This document shows positions 1 to 11,544 of a DNA stretch of 64,000 nucleotides, piece after piece. The stretch is from Ophiodon elongatus (Eukaryota; Chordata; Actinopteri; Perciformes; Hexagrammidae), in NCBI GenBank assembly GCA_016806645.1, contig JACSYO010000075.1, positions 745,001-809,000 of the forward strand. Direction: 5' to 3'. The notes beneath the pieces were generated by a model, which did not search any database, had not been told where the DNA came from, and worked only from the letters and a program-made list of their open reading frames with translations. How positions within the stretch are numbered: the stretch's first letter is position 1; each line of letters opens with the position of its first letter. Both the position numbers and the translations under genes were made by a program.

Positions 1-404
1 CCAGGAAAAGACAACACTAATGCCATATTACGATATCCAAAATCTAAGAGGATATATAGTCTCATATCACAATATTCATATAATAGTGATATATTGCCCA
101 GCCCTAGTTAGAGCACTCTGTGGTTGATTTATTAACTGTAGCAATTTGCTGTATGTCAAGAAGGAAGTCTTTTTTTCAATCAAAAACCAAACAACTTTAC
201 TTAATAAGAGCATTTTTGTTCTGGATAAAATCATCTGAAGAGGTGGGCCGAGGACAGATGGTGTTAGAGTAAAAACAACAGAGTGACATGTAATACGGGA
301 GGTCTGAGATTTGGGTTATCCGGAAAAACAGTTGCAATGTGGCTCTAAATCTCCACAGCACATCATTTCATAAGGAAACACCGGGGGGAGAGTGCCGGCC
401 TTTG
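1..404. other. Non-coding, nothing recognised
   Basis: AT-rich sequence with no open frame of note and no repeat I recognise. Confidence 0.5.
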
Positions 405-545
405 CCCCACCAATCGGTCACTGCCCCGCAGTATCACAGAGCCAGATATAAAGAGTCTGGAGCGCATTGACTCACACCTACGAGAGAGAGGCAGTTCAGT
501 GCGCAGCTCGTCTCACCTCATGATTTCTTTTCGTCTCTTGCAGAA
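405..545 (+). promoter_or_regulatory. Possible core promoter-like arrangement
   Basis: A CCAAT pentamer lies at about 410-414 and a TATAAAG box at 447-453. Some 30 bases further on, around 475-485, is a plausible initiation region, followed by a pyrimidine-rich tract ending in CAG at 541-543 that resembles a 3' splice site. Only very short open frames follow (a 22-codon one starts near 567), so no product can be proposed. The spacing is typical of a TATA promoter, but such combinations arise by chance in tens of kilobases. This is inference from motif spacing only. Confidence 0.22.
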
Positions 546-1089
546 AAACAGGTCGACTGAACTCCGATGACCAGCCGACAGACACTCTGCTTCCACCTGA
601 AGCACCAATCTCAATCTCACCTCACTGGATTCTGAACACCAATGCGCTCTGCTGTCCAACACCTTTTCCCCTCGCTGCCTCCGAGTTTCTAATACTCTTC
701 TGAAGTGTTTCAGTATTCCCATTCTTCTCTGAAGGCTGTGTGGTTATATATCTCATGCAATGTGTTCTGCGTCTTAGATTAGCAAATTGAAATCTGGTGT
801 CAACCAACTCCTAACGAGCACCTGATGATCGTATTCAAATATTGGTGATTTAACATGACATGTGAAATGGCCGCAGTAGTGAAGATGATTGGTATTCTGT
901 TTACTGATGAGCCCACACTGTCAAAGAGCAAACTTAAGGCTGATCTCAAACAGCACAGAAATAAACTATGCCTATCCCATGTCCATTGCTTGGTTCACAA
1001 CTTTGGTCCAGGTCGAAATAACTCAACATCTACATCATGTTTTGCCAAGAAATTGTCTACAGGTATTCATGGTTCCCAGATGATGACTC
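546..1089. other. Non-coding, nothing recognised
   Basis: Contains small overlapping open frames up to 92 codons (855-1133, plus). They show no recognisable domain, and the 3' part of the longest runs into a dispersed repeat, so I do not call a gene. Confidence 0.5.
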
Positions 1090-1275
1090 CTAAGGACTCC
1101 CAGACTTTTCGTCTAGAGCTACCAGGAGGTTGACGTTTGTGTGTTTGTTTGTCTTGACAACTATCGAATGGATTGCCATGAAATGTAGTACTGACATTCA
1201 CGGTCCCCTTCAGGATGAGTTTAAGGAGCCTAACGTTTTTAGGAGCCTCCGAGACCTGTGCTCAAGTTCTGCGAT
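1090..1275 (-). repeat. Dispersed repeat family Y, fragment
   Basis: The block around 1155-1205 (ending in ATGGATTGCCATGAAATG and a GACATTCACGGTCCCC-like string) is the reverse complement of the type of sequence seen at 20680-20960 (GACCATGAATGTCTGTACC, CAATAGCTGTTGAGA). I recognise this as an abundant percomorph repeat but cannot assign its transposon class. Orientation is given relative to the 20.3-kb copy. The copy is partial and diverged. Confidence 0.6.
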
Positions 1276-1540
1276 AAAGCATGCAACCCTTGCATAGATC
1301 TGAAGGAACATAACTTTGTTCTGACAACGATTAGCCAGTATGTCTTAACTGTCCTCTATTAAATATTGGTCCACTTGACATGGCGTGTCTTGTATTCGTC
1401 CGACACTATCAACCACTATCAAAGCTCGGGGCTGTTGGACCGTACAGCGGTGAGACTGATGTGACTCTCAGAGAAACATCAGTTCCCAGCAGCAGCAGGC
1501 TCATGTTTCCAGCAATAAAGTTTTGATAATCTCGCTGTGA

Positions 1541-1772
1541 GCTACCTGCCAAGCACCAATCAGCAGGGAGACAGAGTTAGCGAATAGCTGGCGAACAAAG
1601 TGAAGAATTCAAAGCCAGATATTTCCCTCAGGAGTTGGTGGAGACAAAAACAGAGCCTGAAGGGGAGTACATCTTGGACTCACATTCATCAGGTGGACAT
1701 AAATGCCACTCCAAATGAATGTGAATGGTGCTCTGCTGGATGTGTAAGTACACAACTGTTTGCTCGCGCGTT
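1541..1772 (+). repeat. Dispersed repeat family X, copy 1
   Basis: About 230 bp that can be aligned by eye over most of its length with 2821-3050 and, in reverse complement, with 14452-14690. Shared landmarks in order are a GGGAGACAGAGTT block, TTTCCCTCAGGAGTTGGTGG, CATTCATCAGGTGGAC and CTGGATGTGTAA. No coding capacity or tRNA promoter boxes are visible, so the element class is unknown; a non-autonomous element is likely. Confidence 0.75.
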
Positions 1773-2820
1773 TGTATCAGAAGTAAGTGAGCACAGTGCT
1801 CGGAGGTGCTTCCACACCACAACTCTTTCATTACTCTGATTTTTCAGTGCAACCAAGAATCAAGCGTCCCATTTTTTTCCTTCCCTTTTCCACCTTGTAC
1901 CCCAGTGACCCTGTCAATACCTCTATCATTCCATCCCTCTCTCCGTATCTCTGATAAGACTGATAGTTTCATTTGCATTCTGAAGGGTTTGAGATTAATG
2001 AGACAACCCTTCAGCTAGACCCACCCCCCTCCTTTTCTGTCCTATATCCCCCCCACCCCCTACACCCTTTCCTTTAATCTCTGCTTTGCCACTTCTTCTC
2101 ACACCATTGTCATGTATGGTGGGCCTTTTGTTGCTGTGCCCCAAAGCTAAAGTAAACACTCTTGTCAATAGTAAAAAGATATACAGTGGAAATAGGTCTT
2201 TTACTTTTCAGTCAAAGCTTATCATTTTGGAAAATGTGTTTTTGAGCTTTAATTACACGGCAGAACATACAGCGTGACGTTTTTTTTGGCTTAAAGCCGG
2301 GTTTAGTGCCATTTTTGTTGGATGCACTCAGGTGTATTTGTCTGCACCTGCATGGTGTTTTGGGGACTCATTGTGAACTGCGTCAAAGTGCGGAGGAGGC
2401 ACAGTAGGAGCTGTGTCAGTAGTGATGAAGTGGTGCTGCAGTGCGTCTCTCCTACATACATCCGTGTCTTTACCAGGTGACGCCCCCGAGCAAATCCCAC
2501 TGGCTAGTGTGCATCACTGTTCGGTGTTCATGCCAGGTCTTTTGTTGATGTACAGAAAGTATCTCCAGCATAAAAGAAAATTCTAAGAAAAAAGAAAATC
2601 TGAATAAAAATCTGGATTTCAAAAGGTGTGTGGTGAATAGATGATACTAGTCTGGAAATTGATAAATGCCTGTTGATGTGCATGTCTATGTCTGCATGTG
2701 ACGGAGAAAGTGCCATTGGGTCAAAAGCAGCGGCATATTTCAACCAAAACAGTCCAAGGAAGTAATGATTCACAGGAAGTAAACACCTTTAATGTGTCTT
2801 TGTGCTTCTACTGCATCTGC
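1773..2820. other. Non-coding; pyrimidine-rich tract
   Basis: The plus strand from about 1865 to 2100 is strongly C/T-biased with several C runs. Nothing else is recognised. Confidence 0.45.
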
Positions 2821-3050
2821 ACCAAAGCACCAAACAGGGAGACAGAGTTCGCAAATAGCTGGTGAACATAGTGGAGAATTGAGCTAAAAGAGCCAGATAT
2901 TTCCCTCAGGAGTTGGTGGAGACCAAAACAGAGCCCAAAGGAGACTAAATATTGGAATTGCATTCATCAGGTGGACCCAAACGCGACTCCAACTGGATGC
3001 TAATGTTGCTCAGGCTGGATGTGTAAATAGGCAACTGTTTGCTAGCATGT
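2821..3050 (+). repeat. Dispersed repeat family X, copy 2
   Basis: Direct-orientation relative of 1541-1772, about 1.28 kb downstream. The TTTCCCTCAGGAGTTGGTGG core is identical in both; elsewhere substitutions and small indels separate them. That divergence indicates two old insertions or an old local duplication, not a recent one. It is followed immediately by a SINE-A tail. Confidence 0.75.
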
Positions 3051-3083
3051 TCTTTATAAGTGAAAATAGCTTATCCAGTTGAA

Positions 3084-3293
3084 GTGTCACTGGGCAAGAC
3101 ATTGAATCCAAAATTACTTCTGAAGGTGTGTGAATGATTAGATTAGAGTCTGAGTATGTGGCACCCTTAATGGCTGCCTTTGCCATCAGTGTATGAATGT
3201 GTGTGTGAATGGGTGACAGTTGACATGAAGTGTAAAGCTTTGAGTGCTCTGAAGACTAGATATGCGCTATAGAAACGCAAGTCCATTGACCAT
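3084..3293 (+). mobile_element. SINE-A copy, 5'-truncated (tRNA head missing)
   Basis: Begins in the body of the element (GGGCAAGACATTGAATCC) and ends with the family tail: AAAGCTTTGAGTGCTCTGAAG, then a GCGCTATAGAAA block, then GTCCATTGACCATT. The same tail in reverse complement starts the copies at 11.9, 40.2 and 51.6 kb. The tRNA-like A and B boxes present in other copies are absent, so this is a 5'-truncated insertion, the usual outcome of target-primed reverse transcription. Confidence 0.75.
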
Positions 3294-5584
3294 TCAGACT
3301 GGAGGTGTAGCTCCACTGGCCTCACGATTTGAGAACAATTCACCTGTCAAACTATTCAAATGCACAACGATTCTTGATTCATCTAAATGAATTACATCTT
3401 AAATTTTCTTAAATGTTTCATCAATTAATACAAGCAGTCTTAAATCTGACTTGCCTTTTTATTCAGAAAATAAAAAGATAAGACTACAAAACTTATTTCA
3501 TGAAGAAAGCTGCACAACATAAATCCTTCTTCAGTGCATTACAAGTGTGCTATAACCAACAAAATGAGGTTTTAACACAACAGCTCTAAGACAGGCCCTT
3601 CCAGAATGCCTGTGGCATTTTACATTGCGGTTGGATTTCCGCCCATCTCTGCTGAAACAGAGCAACTCATAACGGTAGCGACAGCAACAAATTAGCAAAC
3701 TGTCCAGTGTTTGAAGGCAGTCTTTCCGCACACACGGAGTGTGAGTGTGCAAAGTTCCGCCCTCAAATAAACACAGAGAGATCAAAGTGGAGGAGAGAAA
3801 AGACAGCAGAATGCCATAAAGACCTCTCGTGACCAGTGACAACCATTACCTGCACAAAGTCTCAATTTGTAACCTTGGAATTATGGTCTCTTTGGAGACC
3901 AAGAACTATGGTCCGCTGGCCAGAAGTGTAACCCAACTCAATCACAATGCCAGGGTCCAGGGTGGTGACAGCAGCACAATGTAAAAAGGACATTTATTAC
4001 CAAAGCACAAAGTCAGACATGCATACAGTGTTTTTTCATGTGGAGCCACTGCCCACAACACATCCTCTATGTGTCAGAGCAAAGGACAAAGGCAACTGTA
4101 TGTGACCTACTAATTGTGTAAACTGACCAGAAAAACTAATTACCAAGAACACATTACCAAGACAGCAGCGGTCTCAATGCTCTTTGGGGTTCAAATGAGA
4201 TTTGACCTTTTCCCGTCAGGTGTTGTCCAGCACATTAAGTCAGACAGAGCAATAATTACTAGACAGACCTTGGACAGTCGTCAAAGACAGGGGATATAAA
4301 TCTAGCATTCTCGTGAACTTAAAGGTGGGTGTGCATACGAGTCATCAGATATTAATTCATATGAGCGGAAGGAAGTTCAAAAAGTAATTTGAGTGACTTT
4401 TCTGTGACTTCAGAAGACGCCGCTGCTATTGGAATCGTCCTGATCTGATCATTTTCAGCTCACCAGGTGCTCCAAGTAGATTAAAACAAACACCGTCCTA
4501 TTGCAGTCTTTATCTCCTCAGATGGAATGTACAGTTAGTGTGTCCAACCAAATGTGACCTTTTTTTTTCATTTCCATTTTGAAATCTCATGACAGTGTGA
4601 TTCACAACATTGGGAACTTTCCTATCACAAAAGAACAGAAGAGGACATTTGTTAACATTTAAAACAATATTCATAATGATATCCTTTTATTCTTTATGAT
4701 GTTAACAATTCCAGCAGTGTGGTCTATTATCTTGTGTGCTGCAAATGGAATGACCTTCTTAAGGATCACTTCATTTTGACCTTTTGCTGCTTTGTGTCCA
4801 GTGGAATTACCAAACCCTTCCCATCTCCTCTGACCTTTGACACATTTGACTTTTTATTTTGTTTTATTTAGATCTCGTTTGTGAGCATAAGGGCTGTCAT
4901 AGAAAGAACGCTGTGCACTAAGCTGAGAAAGTATAAGTGCTGTAATGGTAATAACTGATTAGTAAGCCGGAGAATGACAAACAGTGATCAGTAATGGTTC
5001 AAGTTGACACAAAAAAGCCTTCCAAACTAAGGTATGTTTGGTTGTTTACATCTTTGAATCTTTGCATCTTTGAGGTCTAGCAAACATGTTGGAGGATTTC
5101 TGTCCCTAGAAAATATTTGCAAAAGCCGAAAGTTCTGACAAGAATTGCATGGTTTACCTTAATGTTCGCAAACTGGTCTTCTTTCCTGGAATTTGCAGGT
5201 AAATTGCTCAAAAATATTGCTCTGAATACTACTAGTGTACCCCAGAGAGTATTTTTAAAGGGACGCTTTGTTACTTTTGAATTAAGAGATATCATACTAG
5301 TTGAATTAATTAGCATTTATCTTGTTTGATTCAATGCAGCCAGGGCTTTTGCTGGTAAAGCCTTACTTGGCCTGGTATGACCAGTAGCATAGCTGCTACT
5401 GCTAGTAGCTGCTAGCTACCTACTGCCTTTTAATTTATATGTATTACTGGAATTGCTGATAATAGATATTTTGGGCGGCAACTTAATTTACTGTTGGGAA
5501 CTGTAATGTGTAATAGTGTAACATATGTAATAGGCAAATTAATGAATATGTGAAATATAATTTTGAGTAACAACAGCAGTGAAA
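3294..5584. other. Non-coding, nothing recognised
   Basis: Open frames are at most 103 codons (3531-3842, minus) with no recognisable motif. A perfect short inverted repeat, GGTCTC-TTTG-GAGACC, sits at 3885-3900. A GCTA/GTAG-rich patch at 5386-5427 is locally self-complementary. Confidence 0.45.
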
Positions 5585-5745
5585 ACTTGTGGGGGAGTAA
5601 AAATAGCAGTATTTCCCTTTTGAAATGAAGTGGAGGGAAAAATAAAACTAGCAGAAGAAGTATACATTGGGATTAAAATGGTAATGGTAAAAAATCAATT
5701 GAGGCACACAAACCTCAAAACTGCACTGGAGTATTTGAGTAAGCA
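5585..5745 (+). repeat. Dispersed repeat family Z, diverged internal fragment
   Basis: The order GGGAGTAAAAATAGCAGTAT, TTTCCCTTTTGAAATGAAG, AGTGGAGGG, then GAAGTATA, AAAATGG and GAGTATTTGAGTAA follows the 3' half of a common fish repeat whose better copy is at 51062-51340. The match is diverged, so the boundaries are approximate. Confidence 0.5.
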
Positions 5746-6611
5746 GACATTTTAACACTGCATGCCCTCTTGCTCTCTAAACAACAACAGTGAAACAATG
5801 TCTACATTGTGTGCTGTTAATGTTGCATAATCAGATATATTATATTCTGTATATCAAATCGATTTGACCTTTTGGGGAAAATATGAAATGTCTGGCGGAG
5901 CAGAGAAGCGGGAGACGTTCATGTTTAGTGCTGATACTTTTAGACTTGTGTGTCATGCCCTATTCACAGGAAGACTCATTTATTCCTGTCAGGACCCACT
6001 CCATTTTTTATGATTTTTTTGGTGCAAATCGGTCACTCTGATGGTGGAATCCTGAGGGAAATCAAAATAATTTCACTGGTTTGGTGCAAGGCGAATCGCC
6101 AGAGACAGATCCCCATTAATGAATACTGAGTGAAGCTCTGATGTTAAACAGATAAAGAGAGATTTTTATCAAGCAGCCAAAAATATCATTTTGCTCGGCT
6201 GCTGTCTTCGCTATCCTCGTACGTCTGTCATTCCTCTCTGTACCCTTCCCATCCTCTATCTTCTCATCACTTCATTTCATTTTCTATAGCTCCCTTTTCC
6301 AACTTGTTTTTCTGTGTCTTCATACCGCAGGACCTTGAAGGCAGCGGAGCAGAGCAAGGGGCGATAAAATATTTGACAATTTTATGCCAGTTTAAGATCT
6401 TACAAGTAACTTTACACCCAGCGCTCTGTCACCACTGCTACAATATGTTCACGCTGTATGATGATGTGTGTTTTCTTTTCTGCCTGTGTATGTGCATCTT
6501 CTTCTTGACGAGTGTGAGTTTTTGTGTGTGTATTTGTGAATCATTCATGCCCTTTAAAGGGATGGGGAGGTAACGTGTCATTAAAGTCAAACACTGTCAG
6601 AAGTGTGGGTC

Positions 6612-6617
<6 letters not shown>
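5746..6617. other. Non-coding, nothing recognised
   Basis: An 89-codon open frame at 6304-6573 has no recognisable domain and is cysteine/phenylalanine rich, as expected for chance translation. Confidence 0.45.

Positions 6618-6662
<45 letters not shown>
6618..6662. repeat. (TG)n microsatellite
   Basis: About 22 uninterrupted TG units, with further short TG runs to about 6810. Apparent Thr-His and Cys-Val open frames here are translation artefacts. Confidence 0.97.
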
Positions 6663-6665
<3 letters not shown>

Positions 6666-7080
6666 TGTGAGTGGGCCTGTACATGTGCTGTGAGCTCTGG
6701 AATGAATGCAAGCCAACAGAATGTACCCACAGATATGCAAATGTACTTGTGTGTGTGTGTACATGCATGTTTTAATCTGTAACCCCGTGTCTGTGTGTGT
6801 GTATATACACGTGTCAAGTACGCATATTTATCCTCAGTGATAGATTCCATTTGAGTTGTGAGTCAGCTGAACTGAGCCGTCTCCCTTTATGAATGACAGG
6901 CACATACTGTACGTCATTAATGTTTTTCAGAGTTTGTTCAGTAAACCGCCTCGTTTTAGTTTGCTTGATGGGAACATGGACAAAAAAAAGTAATCGATGT
7001 GTTTGAGTAGATCGTCTGCTCTCGAGTTTCACTCTGAGTGGTAAACACAAGCGGCAACCAGGACGCAGTATAGGAAACTA

Positions 7081-7300
7081 GTGTTCCTCCCCACCCGATG
7101 AAGCCTTGAAATCTGTAACTTGTACTGAAGAATTGCAGAAAATATCCCAGTTGGAAAGTCCAAGAGATAACATGCTAAACTGATAACACTTATTTGCATT
7201 ATGGTCCCATAAAATAGAGCCTTGCAGCACCCCACATGTAATACCCCCATAGGTTCTGATACAGTACCAACATCCCAGAGTTCTTCCTGTAAAGGTTGAA
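7081..7300 (-). pseudogene. Fossil LINE-like reverse transcriptase fragment
   Basis: On the minus strand, 7210-7233 encodes GVLQGSIL, preceded by ITC. This corresponds to the conserved GVPQGS-x-LGP motif before the catalytic YADD region in non-LTR reverse transcriptases. The frame remains open on both sides from about 7300 to 7080, but downstream residues match the family poorly, and the catalytic Asp-Asp motif is not found. A short, decayed piece of a LINE is the simplest reading. The call rests on one motif, so chance is not excluded. Confidence 0.42.
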
Positions 7301-8711
7301 GGTTGATTTATAGTTGTACGTCAGGTCTACCAATGAGGGGTAGGCAACCGTAGACACATGCGCCACCATTGGCAAGCGGTAGCTTCACCAACTAGCAACA
7401 ACATTTGGAAATGTTGAAGTGCCCACTCATCCGCATGCCATATTACCTCTTCAACAGCCATTGGCAGTTGGGCGGCCTGTTATTTATGGTAGTTTGAATT
7501 CTTTCCCAACCTGCATTCAGTGAAGACCCGCCCCCCTCTGGATCTGATTGGCTAGTTCTTGTGGCCTTCATTGCTACATTTGTGAATTTTGTTGCTGTTA
7601 AACAAGATTGGTGGAAGGTTGGCAAGGTAACGGATTTCAACTCAGATATGGATGTTGTGGATTTTTTAATCTCTATGCACATTGCCTGGATGGAATAAAA
7701 CTACAGATCAGTTGGAGATTGAAGTTGTGATGTGGTGTTGTGATTAAACTTAATGTCAATATAGCACATTGAAAAGTAGATTCAACGCACAAGTATAAAC
7801 CGGCCTTTAGTAGTGCACCACTTTACAGCAGTGGGTCCAAATCCACATGCACTGTAACTTTAGAGTCCAGAATTAGTCAAAGGCTTTCTGCAAATCAGGC
7901 AATTACCATGCCAACATAAACTGTGAAGCCTGACCTTTCAGGGACAAAAGGTTGTCGTCGGCCTAAAACCTATTGTGTTGATAAAAGGTGAAATGTCATG
8001 GATGCTATGCAGTTGATGTCATTAGGGTGTAACTATTTGAAGAACTCTAAGTGAGAAAGTATTTTTTATCTGCTGTCACATCCATATACCTTTTATTGTT
8101 TTCCAGGGAAACTGGCAAAGCAGGCCCCGCTAATACTCTTATGTTGCTATAATTAAGGTAAGCTCCTCCGACATGAAACTACAATAATCACATATGATGT
8201 CACATATGTATGAGGCTTCAGGGTTCGGGTTTGCCACTTCCTGCTGAGCATGGATCTCGTTATCTGTTCCTGTTGTATAGCAACGTATTAGCACTGAGCT
8301 TTAACACATGACCAGCTAAAGGACGGGGGCCGCTCACAGACTTGTTCATTCTTCAGTCTCTACTTATTTCAACAACATTGTTCTGAATCACATTTCTATA
8401 TGTGTCTTCATCAGGGGCCAGGCAAGAATGCTGGGTTGCAAACTACTTTTTTTATATATATTTCCACACATTTTCATACATAGCATGGCATCCTATAGGT
8501 GTATCACATGATTGGTAATGAAGTACATCATACAAATGACCTGGATTGACTTGCCACCTGTGTGTGTGTGTGTGTATGTTGAATATTTACGTCGCCATCT
8601 TGTGGATAATTAAAATTTCATCAATGTAGCCAAAAAGAAACACCATTAAAACCAGAAATCAAATTCCAGTTTAATTTCTTTTAAAAAATCTATCAAAGTC
8701 TAATAACTTAG
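7301..8711. other. Non-coding; short (TG)9 at 8559-8576
   Basis: No domain or repeat recognised apart from the short TG run. Small open frames (for example 7443-7682, minus) lack any known motif. Confidence 0.45.
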
Positions 8712-9073
8712 TTGAACTTAACATATCAGGAAACTTCTCAAGTCCAGTGCTCCCTTTCAGTCCATTTGGTGTGTGTTTACTTTTTGTATCCAAAACGCTT
8801 CACGTTTCAGGAGCAATAGGTCCAGATTACCACCTCGCTTATTGCGATGCCTCATTAAACTAGACCCTGTGTGGCTGTGCTCTAGAACACCTTTTGTGAC
8901 CGGAGACTTCAGATTCTGTCTCCTAGTAATGTTTTGTGGTTCTGAAATCAGAATTTTCAAATTTGTTCTTCTTCTTTCCCACATACATCAAACCACATGG
9001 ACACTTTGACAAATGAACACCCACGAGTAATGCGTCCCTTCAGTTGAAAGGTCGGTCCTGAATGGGGATGTCT
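8712..9073 (-). pseudogene. Penelope-like element fossil: GIY-YIG endonuclease C-terminus
   Basis: Penelope-like elements encode a reverse transcriptase followed by a C-terminal GIY-YIG nuclease that cuts the target. On the minus strand, read downstream, I see HPHSG (about 9060-9072), then the cysteine motif and nuclease signature CPCGLMYVGK (about 8974-9003), then LKILISE, corresponding to the conserved LK-x-RI-x-EH helix. KSPVTKGVLEHSH and RGGNLDLLLLKREAFWIQKV follow, where family members have a RGGD...LL.RE..WI..L.T block. The last recognisable piece is near 8712-8760, after an in-frame stop. The motifs are in the right order but fall in at least two reading frames, so at least one frameshift and one stop have broken the gene. 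The upstream reverse transcriptase is not visible nearby, consistent with 5' truncation. Confidence 0.82.
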
Positions 9074-9725
9074 GAACTCTTCAGTGCAGGTTGTGTTGTT
9101 GCTTTGAGGAAATGATGAGTAAAAGTCAGAGTGCTATGAACTTTAGAGCAGATTTATCTCCTCTCTTGTATGCAGAAAGAGGCGGGTGTCTGAACAAATT
9201 TCCAATTTACACATCAGAAGTCAAAATGTGCTTAACTAAAGGTTTAATTGTAGCCAACAAAGGTGAATAACTGAAAGTGAACACACTCGTTTGCCAGCTG
9301 GCTTCATTCCAGATTCTCTCAACCTTTCTCTGGCCTTGTTGTAAGATCCATTAAGAAGGTAACCCCATGTTTTTAAGATCCCCTGATTTCATATCTAAGT
9401 CCCTCTCAGAGGAGCAAATTATTTACATTCTGTAGAATTGGTGAACCAGAAATATGGATAACTTTAATGATGCCTGTTGATATAACTCAATAAATAGGCT
9501 GATCTTCAAAAACACTGCAAACTTTGTTTTTTTTTTTTTTTTAAATGGAATGAATCCTCTGGAAGCAGAGAGCTGTATCAGAGCGGACATGATGCAAGTC
9601 CAACTTTATGGTAATGTCATTATGAGGATCTGGTGTTGTGTGAAATATACATCGGCTACTTCTGATGCAACAACGACTCTTTGGAGAGCCAGAGCCCGAG
9701 GAGGAAACACGCAGTGTGAAGCAAG
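9074..9725. other. Non-coding; T tract at about 9527-9541
   Basis: This is where upstream sequence of the minus-strand Penelope-like element would lie, but I could not recognise reverse-transcriptase motifs in it. Confidence 0.4.
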
Positions 9726-9748
9726 GGTGTGTGTGTGTGTGTGTGTTT
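9726..9748. repeat. (GT)11 microsatellite
   Basis: Uninterrupted short GT run. Confidence 0.95.
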
Positions 9749-9832
9749 GAGATCAATGGGCCTTAATGTGAGCCTGGTGCAAGTGAGGGAAACATTAAAC
9801 CAAAGTACACCCCTTTCTTTCTCTCTCACTTA

Positions 9833-9841
9833 CACCCCCCC

Positions 9842-9874
<33 letters not shown>

Positions 9875-9921
9875 ACACACACACACACACACACCCACAC
9901 ACACACACACACACACACACA
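9833..9921. repeat. Poly-C plus (CA)n microsatellite
   Basis: About ten C residues followed by CA arrays interrupted twice by CCC triplets. The interruptions suggest an older, partly stabilised array. Confidence 0.96.
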
Positions 9922-10971
9922 GGCCCATGCATTGTAGATCATTATCACCGAGGCCATCTGCTCCGGAGCAATGCCACACTGGAGGGACACCCTGACGGAG
10001 GAAACAAGCACTCTCCCTTAACTCTGCACATAGAGCTGAGTGATTGAAGACATGAATTAAAAATGAAGGGCTCTGCGGGGAGGGGAGCAGGTTTTGCAGA
10101 GGAAGGAGAACAACACTTGATGAGCTCGGACGTGACAGGTAGCAGGCGAGCAAATTGAAAAGGCTAAAGCACACAGACTGGCACTTTAAACAGATTTGAG
10201 AGGATGCAACATCTGAATATAATATCATGTTACAAGGTCTTGCTGAGCGAATATCCCTCGGTCATGTATTTGGTTTGTTAAAGCCAAGAAAATCGATATA
10301 ATCAAAGTGCAAATCGAGCAAGGGCAGGATGTCAATGTCTGTCTTTTAAATCTTTATGTTATGAGAAAATGGGTTATTATGAGACTTATTTTCCTCTACC
10401 TCGAGACAATTTGGGAAATAGTCCTTCAAACTGCTATCAAAGCCGAGTGCTGGACTCATCTCTGTATCCTAAAGGTTAGAAACAACAACTTTTATTAAAC
10501 AAAGATTTATTGATTAGTTCATTTAAACGACGATTCTATACCTGGAAATTTTTCTCAGTGGATTGAAAAATGATAATAAAAAAAGAATGGGACTACTTTA
10601 AATCGTGGAAGAACTCTCAAATTCTATTAAATCCATATAGCATCATATCATAAGAGAAGTTATCTCGAGACACTTTTCGCAGGTCTAGACCGTTTCCTCT
10701 ACTCAAGAAACAAATGCAGCCCGTCTTTTATTTTCATCAAAACATGAATATATTAACTGCAACAATGAAAAGCTCCTGCAGCAGAATCACCAAATGGATT
10801 CTCTCATTTAAAATCACATTTCATCCGACAGGAATGCACTTAATGCATGAAAGTGCAATCCGGGCGCGCCGATGGGTCTCAATAGAAGCTAAAATGCTCT
10901 TTTCCGACGATCACAATGAGAAATCCATTTGGCTGTGACCCCAGAGATCTCTCTCCATGTCACCAGCTCAG
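9922..10971. other. Non-coding, unique-looking sequence
   Basis: No repeat recognised. The 10300-10930 part is AT-rich with TAAT-type motifs and a GGGCGCGCC string near 10862. Conservation cannot be judged from one sequence. Confidence 0.4.
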
Positions 10972-11008
10972 ACCCCCCCCACACCCCCCCCCCCCCCCCC
11001 ACCCCCCG
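10972..11008. repeat. Poly-C tract
   Basis: C runs of 8, about 17 and 6 residues separated by ACA or A. Confidence 0.95.
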
Positions 11009-11282
11009 GCACACTGTGCGAGTGGCACAAATAAATGACAATAAAAAAGAAGGAGGAAGTCGAGACCAGATAAATAGGCAGGGGGTAGATATGGCACATA
11101 CAGGATCGGCTCAACTACGTCCTTAAGAGGCACAGCAGGAAGGGCTGCCCCCCCCAGCACAGAGTGTGTAGTTAGCCATTCTAATTAGTTGATTTAAATC
11201 AGTTCAGGGACCCTTACCTAACTGCCGCTGGTCCCACCGACAGCATGGATGAGAACGCACACTATTTCCAGTGTAGGGGCTT
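11009..11282. other. Non-coding, nothing recognised
   Basis: Includes an AATTAGTTGATTTAAAT stretch near 11182 that resembles homeodomain-type sites; this is not evidence of function by itself. Confidence 0.35.
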
Positions 11283-11316
11283 TGGAGGGAAGGGGAGGGG
11301 GGGTGGGGGGGGGGCA
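11283..11316. repeat. G-rich tract
   Basis: G runs broken by single A or T residues. Fits a G-quadruplex-capable pattern on the plus strand. Confidence 0.85.
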
Positions 11317-11492
11317 GCTCAACCACCCGTGGAGGTTCAGCTAATTATCTTCCCGCTATCTGTAGGCTACGGAGCTCTCTCTCCCTCTCATTCACACACA
11401 GCCTCACGTCGAGCAGGTGGAATGACTGTCGAGACATTCAAGTGGCAAGAAAAGTGTCAACTTTGAGGTACTTTCTTTAATGGCTGCAATCC

Positions 11493-11527
<35 letters not shown>

Positions 11528-11544
11528 GGAGGGGGGGGGGGGGG
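11493..11544. repeat. (CA)n followed by poly-G
   Basis: About 16 CA units run into GGGGA and then about 14 G residues. Confidence 0.95.

Noticed and set aside
10714..10938. Possible developmental enhancer suggested by TAAT-type motifs
   Set aside because: Such motifs are frequent in AT-rich DNA; without conservation data there is no support.
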